This document shows, in pieces, positions 1 through 6,574 of a stretch of DNA of 14,710 bases (position 1 is the first letter of the stretch; the number at the start of each line of letters is the position of its first letter). Location: contig JAQUUV010000006.1 in the NCBI GenBank assembly GCA_028693695.1, positions 18,936 to 33,645 of the forward strand. Reading direction: 5' to 3'. A program made the position numbers and the translations under genes. A model generated the notes under the pieces. The model did not search any database, had not been told where the DNA came from, and worked only from the letters and a program-made list of their open reading frames with translations. Origin of the DNA: Syntrophomonas sp. GTDB lineage: Bacteria; Bacillota; Syntrophomonadia; Syntrophomonadales; Syntrophomonadaceae.

Positions 1-127
1 AAGTTTTTGGACCAAACGATCCATCAATACTATTTGTATAAAAGCCTAACCCGGAAAGATCTTTCTGCAGCTGACTGACGGCTGAACCTTGGCTGCCCAA
101 GGTTAGATCTTTTGTACCATAATCACT
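1..127 (-). repeat. Direct repeat copy B (second peptidoglycan-binding domain)
   Basis: This segment is identical base for base to 304-430, at a period of 303 bp (101 codons). It encodes the start of the second peptidoglycan-binding domain. The repeat may continue past the left edge. Confidence 0.97.
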
Positions 128-517
128 AATACTGTCTGCAACGGGTACCGTGGTTATATCTGATACCGGGGGTGGTATGGTTGGTACCGGGGATGACGAC
201 ACAGTCCCTGTTAATACAGCATTCAGAGCTGCCTTAGTTTTCGGACCAACAACGCCATCCGTTTTTAATCCTTGGGATTTTTGAAAATTCACAACAGCAT
301 TATAAGTTTTTGGACCAAACGATCCATCAATACTATTTGTATAAAAGCCTAACCCGGAAAGATCTTTCTGCAGCTGACTGACGGCTGAACCTTGGCTGCC
401 CAAGGTTAGATCTTTTGTACCATAATCACTGGCCTGAGCCGATAAAGGTATTATAACGACCATAAGTAAGGCTAATACACCCAAAAAAAACAATTGCTTG
501 CAACGTAATGTTAACAT
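1..517 (-). CDS. Secreted peptidoglycan-binding repeat protein, partial (C-terminus beyond left edge)
   Basis: Translation from the ATG at 517..515 gives a signal peptide (basic MLTLRCK, then a long hydrophobic run ending LSAQA, likely cleaved before SDYGTKD). Two copies of a PG_binding_1-type domain follow. The first contains LGSQGSAVSQLQKDLSGLG, IDGSFGPKT, NFQKSQGL and DGVVGPKTKAAL, the usual pattern of this fold. A Pro/Thr/Ser-rich linker of roughly 28 residues joins the copies, and the second copy is cut by the window edge. The role is probably anchoring to the cell wall. A catalytic domain, such as a cortex hydrolase or NlpC/P60 peptidase, may lie outside the window, but none is seen. 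AAAGGAGG sits 5 to 8 bases upstream of the ATG. The frame is open to base 2. The family call is firm and the enzyme type unknown. Confidence 0.9.
   Translation of the reverse strand, partial: MLTLRCKQLFFLGVLALLMVVIIPLSAQASDYGTKDLTLGSQGSAVSQLQKDLSGLGFYTNSIDGSFGPKTYNAVVNFQKSQGLKTDGVVGPKTKAALNAVLTGTVSSSPVPTIPPPVSDITTVPVADSISDYGTKDLTLGSQGSAVSQLQKDLSGLGFYTNSIDGSFGPKT
304..430 (-). repeat. Direct repeat copy A (first peptidoglycan-binding domain)
   Basis: Identical to 1-127. Identity stops abruptly at base 431, where the first copy is preceded by the signal peptide and the second by the linker. Perfect identity including third codon positions points to a recent tandem duplication or ongoing gene conversion. 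Confidence 0.97.
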
Positions 518-591
518 AAGTTCCTCCTTTCTAAAGTCGGGAATAAGAAGACTACAATTATTCTATTTTTTGCTTTCATGCTAATTTTCAT
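511..591 (-). CDS. Possible 26-residue leader ORF overlapping the peptidoglycan-binding gene
   Basis: An ATG at 591..589 follows GGAGG (601..597) by five bases and opens a 26-codon frame that begins MKISMKAKNR, has a short hydrophobic centre (IIVVFLF) and ends RRNLC. Its TAA (513..511) lies inside the start region of the peptidoglycan-binding gene, whose ATG at 517..515 is in another frame, so translation of the two could be coupled. The ribosome binding site of the main gene lies within this ORF. No homolog is recognised. It may be a real leader peptide or chance. Confidence 0.25.
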   Translation of the reverse strand: MKISMKAKNRIIVVFLFPTLERRNLC

Positions 592-815
592 ATTTACCTC
601 CATAAAATACTATTCGCACCTCCTTATGGCTATAATTCGACTCTTATGGCATACTACCTTTTGGTAAATATGGGCATTAGCATCATCTTTGGTTTTCAAG
701 AGGGGTTAATGGGCGGCGTAGCCTATGTTTACAGCTATAGGGAAATAGATGGTGGTAAATGATGGGTAACATTCGTGAGATAGCATAAACGCAAGTTTTG
801 GCTAAAGCCTAGCAG
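592..815. other. Intergenic region between divergent genes
   Basis: No convincing gene is seen. On the minus strand a second Shine-Dalgarno-like AAGGAGG (625..619) lies upstream of the leader ORF but is badly spaced for any start. On the plus strand an 18-codon frame, stop included (709-762), begins at an ATG after AGAGGGG, but it has no other support. The minus-strand promoter of the peptidoglycan-binding gene must lie here; I could not place it with confidence. Confidence 0.5.
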
Positions 816-844
816 TTGACAAAATAGGAGAATAGTTCTAATAT
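816..844 (+). promoter_or_regulatory. Sigma-A-type promoter of the SAM-riboswitch transcript
   Basis: TTGACA at 816-821 is a perfect -35 element. A 17-base spacer separates it from TAATAT at 839-844, one mismatch from the TATAAT consensus. Transcription should begin near 851, about 20 bases before the riboswitch P1 helix, which is the normal layout for a leader of this kind. Confidence 0.85.
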
Positions 845-869
845 ATAGCCATAAATTAAATATTATACT

Positions 870-1008
870 CTTATCCAGAGTGGTGGAGGGACTGGCCCGA
901 TGAAACCCGGCAACCGCCCATGTGGTATGGTGCCAAATCCTGCAGGCCGATATTGGCCTGGGAGATAAGAGGGAACAGATGATGGACCCTCTTTAGAGGG
1001 CTTTTTTT
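870..1008 (+). ncRNA. SAM-I (S-box) riboswitch with transcription attenuator
   Basis: The hallmark S-box sequences are present in order: GATGAAACCCGGCAACC, GGTGCCAAATCCTGCAG and GGGAGATAAGAGGG. Helix P1 forms from CTTATC (870-875) and GATAAG (964-969). The expression platform is visible: AGAGGG (968-973) can pair with CCCTCT (987-992) as antiterminator, or CCCTCT can pair with AGAGGG (995-1000) as terminator. Because the antiterminator strand overlaps the 3' side of P1, S-adenosylmethionine binding stabilises P1 and favours termination. The downstream MFS gene is therefore predicted to be expressed when SAM is low. The aptamer is certain by sequence; the switching logic follows the known class. 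Confidence 0.97.
987..1008 (+). terminator. Rho-independent terminator of the riboswitch
   Basis: CCCTCT (987-992), a two-base loop and AGAGGG (995-1000) form a six-base-pair stem followed by C and a run of seven T. It is mutually exclusive with the antiterminator formed with 968-973. Confidence 0.92.
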
Positions 1009-1067
1009 ATGGGTAGATGTTCTTCAGTTGATGTGGGGAATGTCCCCTAATTAGGGAGGGTATTGAA

Positions 1068-2282
1068 ATGAATGATCATGAAAACGAAAATGCAGCTAAG
1101 CGAGAATGTCGACGCAATATCATTATGTCCGGTCTGGTAAGCTTTTTCACAGATATAGCTGGTTATATGATTGTACCGGTTTTGCCCCTTTTCCTGGTAG
1201 GTGCTCTGGGAGCTTCTACCATGCTGGTGGGCTTAATAGAGGGAATCGCCGAAACCACTGCCAGCCTGTTAAAAATATTTTCCGGTTGGTTCTCTGACAA
1301 AGTGGGAAAACGCAAGCCGCTTATGTTGATTGGCTATTCCCTCTCCAATATAATCAGGCCGCTTTTTGGTTTAAGCACGGGCTGGGGACAGGTTCTGGCG
1401 ATTAAGTTTGCCGACAAGGTTGGGAAAGGTCTGCGTACTGCTCCTAGGGATGCCCTGCTGGCTGATTCCGCTACTGAAGGCGGCATGGGGAAAGCATTTG
1501 GCCTGCACCGGACATTTGATGAACTGGGATCAGCGATAGGTCCTCTTTTGGCTTTTTGGATTCTTAGCTTTTTTGCAGGGGACTACCGGCAGGTTTTTTA
1601 CTGGACTGCGATACCTGGTGCGCTAGCGATTCTGCTTATCATTGTTGGGATTCGTGATAAGGCTCCTAAACACAAGGAGGAGTCTAAAACGATAAAGTTA
1701 GGTTTCAAAGGGATGGGGCATGAATTTATACTTTTCTCCATGATCGCTACTATTTTTGCTATCGGGAATTCATCAGATGCTTTTCTTATCTTGCGGGCCA
1801 AGGATGTCGGACTTGCAACAGCCCTGGTGCCGCTGGCTTATTTTGCTTTTAATATTACTTTTAGTATTTTGTCCTATCCAATGGGTGCCCTTTCCGATAA
1901 ATTAGGCCGTAGACCGCTGCTCATTGGTGGTTTTTTTATTTTCGGCCTGGTCTACCTGGGCTTTGCTTTTGCATCAAGGACTTGGCATATTTGGCTTCTA
2001 TTCATTGCTTATGGAATCTATAGTGCAGCGACTGATGGGATTCAGCGTGCCTATATCGCTGATCTTATCCCCGCAGGCAAACGGGGTATGGGGATGGGCA
2101 CCTTTAATGCCCTGGTCGGACTGGCCGCACTGCCGGCTAGTATCCTGGCCGGGTATCTGTGGAAGATCAAGGGACCGGTGGCTACCTTTGGATTTGGCAG
2201 CTTGATGGCCTTTCTGGCTTGTTTCCTGCTGATTATTCTGAGTCGTAAAGTACAGGCACCACAGGACCTCATTAAATCGTAA
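1068..2282 (+). CDS. MFS transporter under SAM-riboswitch control
   Basis: A 404-residue major facilitator superfamily protein with the usual length and about twelve hydrophobic segments. The cytoplasmic loop between helices 2 and 3 carries the family signature in the form GWFSDKVGKRKPL, and the related GALSDKLGRRPLL occurs in the second half. The segment DKVGKGLRTAPRDALLAD is typical of one group of drug-efflux-like MFS permeases. The start ATG follows AGGGAGGG by seven bases. The substrate cannot be read from the sequence. Control by a SAM-I riboswitch implies a link to methionine, SAM or sulfur metabolism, for example uptake of methionine or a precursor, or export of a methylated by-product. 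CCCTAATTAGGG (1045-1056) is self-complementary and overlaps the ribosome binding site, so it could mask it. The gene appears monocistronic. Confidence 0.9.
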   Translation: MNDHENENAAKRECRRNIIMSGLVSFFTDIAGYMIVPVLPLFLVGALGASTMLVGLIEGIAETTASLLKIFSGWFSDKVGKRKPLMLIGYSLSNIIRPLFGLSTGWGQVLAIKFADKVGKGLRTAPRDALLADSATEGGMGKAFGLHRTFDELGSAIGPLLAFWILSFFAGDYRQVFYWTAIPGALAILLIIVGIRDKAPKHKEESKTIKLGFKGMGHEFILFSMIATIFAIGNSSDAFLILRAKDVGLATALVPLAYFAFNITFSILSYPMGALSDKLGRRPLLIGGFFIFGLVYLGFAFASRTWHIWLLFIAYGIYSAATDGIQRAYIADLIPAGKRGMGMGTFNALVGLAALPASILAGYLWKIKGPVATFGFGSLMAFLACFLLIILSRKVQAPQDLIKS

Positions 2283-2313
2283 GGAAGCTACTTTTATCCC
2301 TCCGTTCGGAATA

Positions 2314-2484
2314 TCACCTGCCCAGTACTTGCAGGTAGTTTACATCGGGCAGGTCCCTGGAGATACTCCCACCACCGCCCTAATTCTCCGGTTTTCTTGC
2401 TTGGCTTTTATTACAGGCTGTAGAGCTTAGCATTATAACCAAGCATAACAGAATAATTGTGATCCTCGAACATGCTTTTCTCAT
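2314..2484 (-). pseudogene. Broken lipoprotein gene (signal peptide plus in-frame stop)
   Basis: The ATG at 2484..2482 follows a purine-rich AAAGGGTGGG and opens a frame with a clear lipoprotein signal: MRKACSR, a hydrophobic stretch ITIILLCLVIML, then the lipobox STAC. It stops at TAG (2382..2380) after 34 residues. Beyond that stop the same frame stays open for 21 codons, with Gly-rich linker-like sequence (GGGGSISRD) and then LPDVNYLQVLGR, until TGA (2316..2314). This reads like a lipoprotein interrupted by a nonsense mutation and then eroded. It lies just downstream of the decayed peptidoglycan-binding frame. A genuine 34-residue lipopeptide is less likely but possible. The parent family is not recognised. 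Confidence 0.5.
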
Positions 2485-2497
2485 CCGTTCCCACCCT

Positions 2498-2734
2498 TTA
2501 TTTAATCATACCCAATGATCGATAAGTCTCCTCATTAGCCTCACCCGTAGGAGTTAACCCATGCCAAATCTGATAATACTTCACAGCCAGTTCCGTCATA
2601 TTACCAAATCTGCCGTCAGCATTATCAAAAATAATACCCTGTTCTTTTAAGCGGCTTTGCACGACCCGATTTGTATATTAAGCCAGGTCCTCCACTGTGG
2701 TTTGCAATACCTGCTGCCACTTTCGACCAGCTAT
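2498..2734 (-). pseudogene. Decayed peptidoglycan-binding domain gene with internal stop
   Basis: The minus-strand frame reads GRKWQQVLQTTVEDLA, then TAA (2680..2678), then YTNRVVQSRLKEQG, DNADGRFGNMTELAVKYYQ and LTPTGEANEETYRSLG before a TAA at 2500..2498. The second half has the length and spacing of a PG_binding_1 domain: VxxxL, DGxFGxxTxxAVxxYQ, and a final G followed by TxxxLG. There is no start codon with a ribosome binding site, another TAA lies at 2737..2735, and the internal stop splits the frame, so it is most likely a remnant. It lies about 50 bases past the end of the MurF-like gene on the same strand and may once have been its operon partner. It is not a close copy of the repeats at 1-430. 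Confidence 0.6.
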
Positions 2735-2787
2735 TTAGGAGGCCCATGAGGGGCTTATCCGTCCGTAACATTGCTATAAAAACTGGC

Positions 2788-3888
2788 CTATATTAGCTTT
2801 CTTATCGGGGTATAGACGGATGCTTTTAATACCACTACCGTTCCAGGGACAAGGAGTTTGCGGAAACTAGGCCTGGCAGCATCAACAGTAGGGAAATATT
2901 CTATTCTAGATTTAGGGAGCCCGGCAGAGCAAGCTCCTCTAACATATTCCCTTGCCCATTTGCCAATTACTAGAACATGTTTAAAGGGAATACCTGCTAT
3001 TTGCTGCCCGATGGTAAAATGAACCTTGCGGGCATATTTCCTGATTCTGTTGGAAGGGTTCTCGATGTCTCCCAGCACCAGAACAACCGGGCGCTTCCTG
3101 GCAATAGGTGCCAGTTCGTCTAGTAGAAGTCTGGTTGAATCGGGATTGGCATTAAAATTGTCGTTTATGATGATGGTACCGTTTCTCCCCTTATGGATTT
3201 TTAGCCTGCGTTCCGGCGGCTGAAATTTGACCAGCCCGCGAGCAATCTGATTCCTGGTCAGCCCCAGCTGCTTCCCCACCAATACTGCGGCTAAAGCATT
3301 CCCGACATTGTACTTGCCGAAAGTATTAATCCTGCATTTCATTCTGAATCCTTTGCCGATGGCGGTAAAGGAAGTTTTGAAACCGGCCCGTTTTATTCCT
3401 GACGCCCAGAGATCCTGGTTTTTAGAGAAACCATAGCGAAGCACTTTTCCTTTGAATTTGTGCAGAGGCAATTTCTTGCAATTGGCGTCCGCACCGTTCA
3501 TTATCAAGGTGCTGTTCTGGCTCATCTCTTCCAGCATCTCACCTTTAACCGAGATAATTTTCTTCATTGATCCCAATCGCATCAAATGAACTCTTTGAAT
3601 ACTAGTGACCACACCAATGGCAGGCCTGATCATGCGAGTTGAAGTCCTTATTTGACCAGGTCTTAACATAGCTGCTTCCACAACCGCCGCCCGGTTGCTC
3701 TTCTTGACGCGAAAGATATTGCGCGCCACACCAGCTGGGAGGTTATCATTCTTCCAACCTACCATGGGATTTAATTTCTGGCGCAATACAGATCCTATCA
3801 TCTCCTTGGTGGTTGTCTTGCCAGCACTTCCTATCACCTGAACAAACGGAATTTTCAATTTACGCCGATAAAGAGCCACGCTAGGCAT
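2788..3888 (-). CDS. MurF-like Mur ligase family protein, short and divergent (paralog 1)
   Basis: A 366-residue ATP-dependent Mur ligase homolog. MurF is normally about 450 residues; this protein lacks the N-terminal UDP-MurNAc-peptide binding domain and begins almost at the P-loop (GSAGKTTT, residues 20-27). The other catalytic landmarks are present: Glu71 in VVEAAM, His101 in RVHL, Lys115 in VKGEM at the carbamylated-lysine position, and NDNFNANP at 242-249, where MurF usually has DD. The GDMxELG motif is eroded to GDIENPS, and the protein stops soon after LKAS where the paralog continues after VKGS, so the C-terminus looks clipped. It is very rich in Arg and Lys. The ATG follows AGGGAGAGG by eight bases. 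It should still bind ATP, but its acceptor is unknown; it is unlikely to be housekeeping MurF. The gene is 77 bases downstream of the metallophosphatase gene. Confidence 0.85.
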   Translation of the reverse strand: MPSVALYRRKLKIPFVQVIGSAGKTTTKEMIGSVLRQKLNPMVGWKNDNLPAGVARNIFRVKKSNRAAVVEAAMLRPGQIRTSTRMIRPAIGVVTSIQRVHLMRLGSMKKIISVKGEMLEEMSQNSTLIMNGADANCKKLPLHKFKGKVLRYGFSKNQDLWASGIKRAGFKTSFTAIGKGFRMKCRINTFGKYNVGNALAAVLVGKQLGLTRNQIARGLVKFQPPERRLKIHKGRNGTIIINDNFNANPDSTRLLLDELAPIARKRPVVLVLGDIENPSNRIRKYARKVHFTIGQQIAGIPFKHVLVIGKWAREYVRGACSAGLPKSRIEYFPTVDAARPSFRKLLVPGTVVVLKASVYTPIRKLI

Positions 3889-3965
3889 TGAGACATCCTC
3901 TCCCTTTATAATAAATACATCAGTGCTAGTGAAACAAATATGGTGCTGGATATAGCCAGCACTCC

Positions 3966-5039
3966 TTAAAGTCGAGTTTTCACCAATCGATCAATAATTT
4001 TCCCATTGGAATTTTTTGCTGTAACAATTAATTTTTTGCCTGTAATTCTTACTGAAAGATAATGGTGAATTTTCAAGCGAACGCTAATCCATTTCTTCTC
4101 AGCAGCGCTAAGATTGTTCCTTGCAACGGGTGGGTGCAGAGCCGCTCCGCCCCCACCCGTTGCAATATACGTCACTCCGCTTTTTAGATTTACACGGTTC
4201 TGGTATATCGGCTGAGTGCGCTCATAGCAGTGATTATGCCCCGAGAAAACAATATTGACCCCGTATTTTTCAAATATTGGGCACAAAACCGCCCTAACTT
4301 TAAGATTACTGTGATGTCCTCTATTGGTTGAATAGGGTGGCTGATGAAGGCAAACTAACTTCCAGCCCGCTCTTGATCGTTGCAAAGTTCTAACTAGAAA
4401 TCGGTACTGAGGGCTCCCCGGGGAGTAGTTCGATTCGGTGTCAAGTAAGATGAAATGAGCATTGGCATAGACAAAGCTATCCCAGCGGCGACGTCCGGGG
4501 GAGCGGAAGTAATAATTGAACAGAGAGCCTGCGCCATCATGATTTCCATGAGTTGGCACCAGGGGAAAATACGGAGAAAGTCCTCCGACTGGCGCAAAAA
4601 ACTGGTTTTTCCAGATGCCCAGGTTATTTCCATTCGGAACCAGGTCACCAGTGAACAGAATAAATCCTGGATGTTCTTTAGGGATCCGTCGGTAAAGCCG
4701 CAGCTTTATTCTCCGGTTACCTCCAGAACTATAATCCCCATATATAACGAAGGAAAAGGGAACGACTCTACGGGGGGAGGTCCGAAAAGAATACAATTTG
4801 CCATTCTGGCCTATACGGTATCGATAAGAGGTTCCTGGTATGAGACCGCTCAGATTCACCTCTTTTTGGGTTCCGTAATTGCTAATCAGGCGTTGGTTTA
4901 AATTCAGTTTATTCCCATAAAAGATAACATCAGCTTTCTTAGCGGTTGAGCTGTATCTAATTCTTATCGTAGTAGCTGGGTTTGCAACCCATGAAAGATA
5001 CGGGCGTCGAGGGAACGTTGGTTTAATTTTGCTTGGCAA
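3966..5039 (-). CDS. Purple-acid-phosphatase-like metallophosphoesterase
   Basis: A 357-residue protein with the two-part layout of purple acid phosphatases. An N-terminal fibronectin-like domain (about residues 10-90, with RRPYLSWV near its start and LIPGTSYRYRIG near its end) precedes a calcineurin-type dimetal phosphoesterase domain. Metal-binding motifs appear in order: GD at 101-102, GDLVPNG at 131-137, GNHD at 165-168, LHQPP at 231-235 and GHNHCYER at 267-274, so the active site looks complete. The expected activity is hydrolysis of phosphate monoesters; the true substrate is unknown. There is no signal peptide, which is odd because most homologs are exported. The start is TTG, with AGGGGGTG about six bases upstream. 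It probably forms a minus-strand pair with the MurF-like gene after it. Confidence 0.9.
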   Translation of the reverse strand: MPSKIKPTFPRRPYLSWVANPATTIRIRYSSTAKKADVIFYGNKLNLNQRLISNYGTQKEVNLSGLIPGTSYRYRIGQNGKLYSFRTSPRRVVPFSFVIYGDYSSGGNRRIKLRLYRRIPKEHPGFILFTGDLVPNGNNLGIWKNQFFAPVGGLSPYFPLVPTHGNHDGAGSLFNYYFRSPGRRRWDSFVYANAHFILLDTESNYSPGSPQYRFLVRTLQRSRAGWKLVCLHQPPYSTNRGHHSNLKVRAVLCPIFEKYGVNIVFSGHNHCYERTQPIYQNRVNLKSGVTYIATGGGGAALHPPVARNNLSAAEKKWISVRLKIHHYLSVRITGKKLIVTAKNSNGKIIDRLVKTRL

Positions 5040-5463
5040 TTTTTCACCCCCTATCCATAATCATAGATTATGCAAAGCAAACTCTAATTGCCACCAATTC
5101 AACAATGTGCAAAACAGACCAGTTTTAACCGCCATCTAATTACACAAATATAATGGGAAAGTTCTTGAATAAAAATGAAAAAGTTAAAGGTGTCAACTCC
5201 CATTAGTAATTAACAATGCTGTTACCCCCTGCTGCGATAACAAAAAGCATCATCGTTGCCGTACTTGTGAATTAACTGAGCTTGTTAAAAATGGTGTTTT
5301 TGAAATCCCAGCTTATTAAATTGAAAAACTGGACCCGGCAAATATATCGTTCAAGGTAATATCCATCATTTGAGAATAACCAATTTTGTGTACTAAACAT
5401 ACAATATTTCATAAAGTTTTATCTATCTGTTACCTTGAAGCAATTTGATTAGGAGGGCTACTA
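5040..5463. other. Divergent intergenic region with promoter-like elements and a small Cys-rich frame
   Basis: This region separates the metallophosphatase gene (minus) from the second Mur ligase (plus). CATACAAT at 5398-5405 matches the -10 consensus of the mother-cell sporulation factor sigma-E, but I find no properly spaced -35. An open frame ending at TAA (5317-5319) encodes VTPCCDNKKHHRCRTC followed by ELTELVKNGVFEIPAY, with no usable start in frame. A short frame in the next phase begins at ATG 5175 (MKKLKVSTPISN). The two together may be a small gene with a frameshift. No RNA gene was recognised. Confidence 0.35.
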
Positions 5464-6558
5464 TTGAAGACACTTGTGCTGAGAAAGCCCGTAATAGCAG
5501 TGACCGGGAGCTCGGGAAAGACTACTACTAAAGAAATGATTGCTTCTGTTTTACAGAGGCGTTGGAAAGTATATAAGTCGGCAGAGAATAGAAATAACCG
5601 GGCCCATCTAAGGCATCATGCTAAAAAGATTAGATCATCTCACCAGGCGATTGTCCTCGAATATGGAATGTCTGCCCGGGGGCATCTGCGCCGGAGCTGT
5701 AAAATAATTAAACCTAATATGGCAGTAATCACAATGATAGGAACTGCTCATATTGGCAATGTTGGCGGGACTGTTGAAGGTCTTATTCAGGCCAAATCCG
5801 AATTAATATTAAACATGAACCAAACTGGCACACTGTTTCTAAATGCGGATGATGAAAATTCCAAGAGATTGAATACGAGAACATTTCAAGGAATAATTGT
5901 AAAGGTAGGTATAAATAATAAGGCAGATTATCAGGCCCTCGATGTTCGTTCCACCCAGCAAGGCATGAATTTCGGAGTTAAACTGCTTGGTACTTATCAT
6001 GAATTCTTTATACCCATTTTGGGAACACACAATGTTTATAACGCCCTTTTTGCGATGGCAGTTGCTGATCGCCTGGGCTTTAGCCCTGAACAGATTAAGG
6101 AAGGTCTCGAAAATTACAGAAGACCTGGTAGGAGGTTAAGGGTTTACCACCGTGAAAACAGCGTTTGTTTAATTGATGATACTTTCAATGCCAACCCTAA
6201 TTCGGTAAAGGCTGCAATCGATGTTTTAACCACAATTAGTAAAGAGAACAACATAGCCGTATTGGGAAGCATGTCCGAGTTAGGGCGTTACTCTAGAAGA
6301 GGGCACAAAGAAGTGGGCAGGTATTTGGCTGATAAGAATATAACTTATCTTTTTACCTATGGTACCGGGGCCAAAATCATCGGTAAAGCAGCTATTTCTA
6401 ATGGGTTTCCCTCAGCACGGGTAATTCATTCAATTTCTAGGAACACCTTACACAAACGATTGAAGAGGACTATAAATCCAGGATCAACTGTCCTCGTGAA
6501 GGGTTCCCATAATATGATGATGAACAAAACCGTTCGGTTCTTAAAAAGCGGAACATGA
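5464..6558 (+). CDS. MurF-like Mur ligase family protein, short form (paralog 2)
   Basis: A 364-residue Mur ligase homolog that starts directly at the central ATPase domain, so the MurF N-terminal UDP-sugar binding domain is missing. The catalytic set is intact: P-loop TGSSGKTTT (from residue 14), Glu66 in VLEYGM, His96 in TAHIG, Lys111 in AKSEL, HNVYNA at 189-194, DDTFNANP at 238-245, SELG at 271-274 with His281, and VLVKGS near the C-terminus. It is better preserved than paralog 1, and the two differ throughout, so the duplication is old or they were acquired separately. The TTG start has AGGAGG seven bases upstream. It should ligate an amino acid or peptide to an acceptor using ATP; without domain 1 the acceptor cannot be the normal MurF substrate bound in the normal way. 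It converges on uppP with 16 bases between the genes. Confidence 0.9.
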   Translation: MKTLVLRKPVIAVTGSSGKTTTKEMIASVLQRRWKVYKSAENRNNRAHLRHHAKKIRSSHQAIVLEYGMSARGHLRRSCKIIKPNMAVITMIGTAHIGNVGGTVEGLIQAKSELILNMNQTGTLFLNADDENSKRLNTRTFQGIIVKVGINNKADYQALDVRSTQQGMNFGVKLLGTYHEFFIPILGTHNVYNALFAMAVADRLGFSPEQIKEGLENYRRPGRRLRVYHRENSVCLIDDTFNANPNSVKAAIDVLTTISKENNIAVLGSMSELGRYSRRGHKEVGRYLADKNITYLFTYGTGAKIIGKAAISNGFPSARVIHSISRNTLHKRLKRTINPGSTVLVKGSHNMMMNKTVRFLKSGT

Positions 6559-6574
6559 ACTTAAGACATGTTTG

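Noticed and set aside
1..430. CRISPR-like repetition
   Set aside because: Only two copies, 127 bp long, in a coding frame with a protein-domain period; not a CRISPR array.
709..762. 17-residue plus-strand ORF with an AGAGGGG site
   Set aside because: Too short, no recognisable feature, and upstream of the clear promoter at 816; kept only as a remark.
3943..3962. GTGCTGG/CCAGCAC hairpin between the metallophosphatase and first Mur ligase genes
   Set aside because: Good stem but no T-run on either strand; may be an attenuating or processing structure, function unproven.
4455..4901. 148-codon plus-strand open frame
   Set aside because: Antisense to the metallophosphatase, whose motifs lie on the minus strand; no ribosome binding site or recognisable domain.
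6552..6572. AACATG/CATGTT inverted repeat between the second Mur ligase and uppP
   Set aside because: Six-base stem with no T-run; not enough for a bidirectional terminator call.
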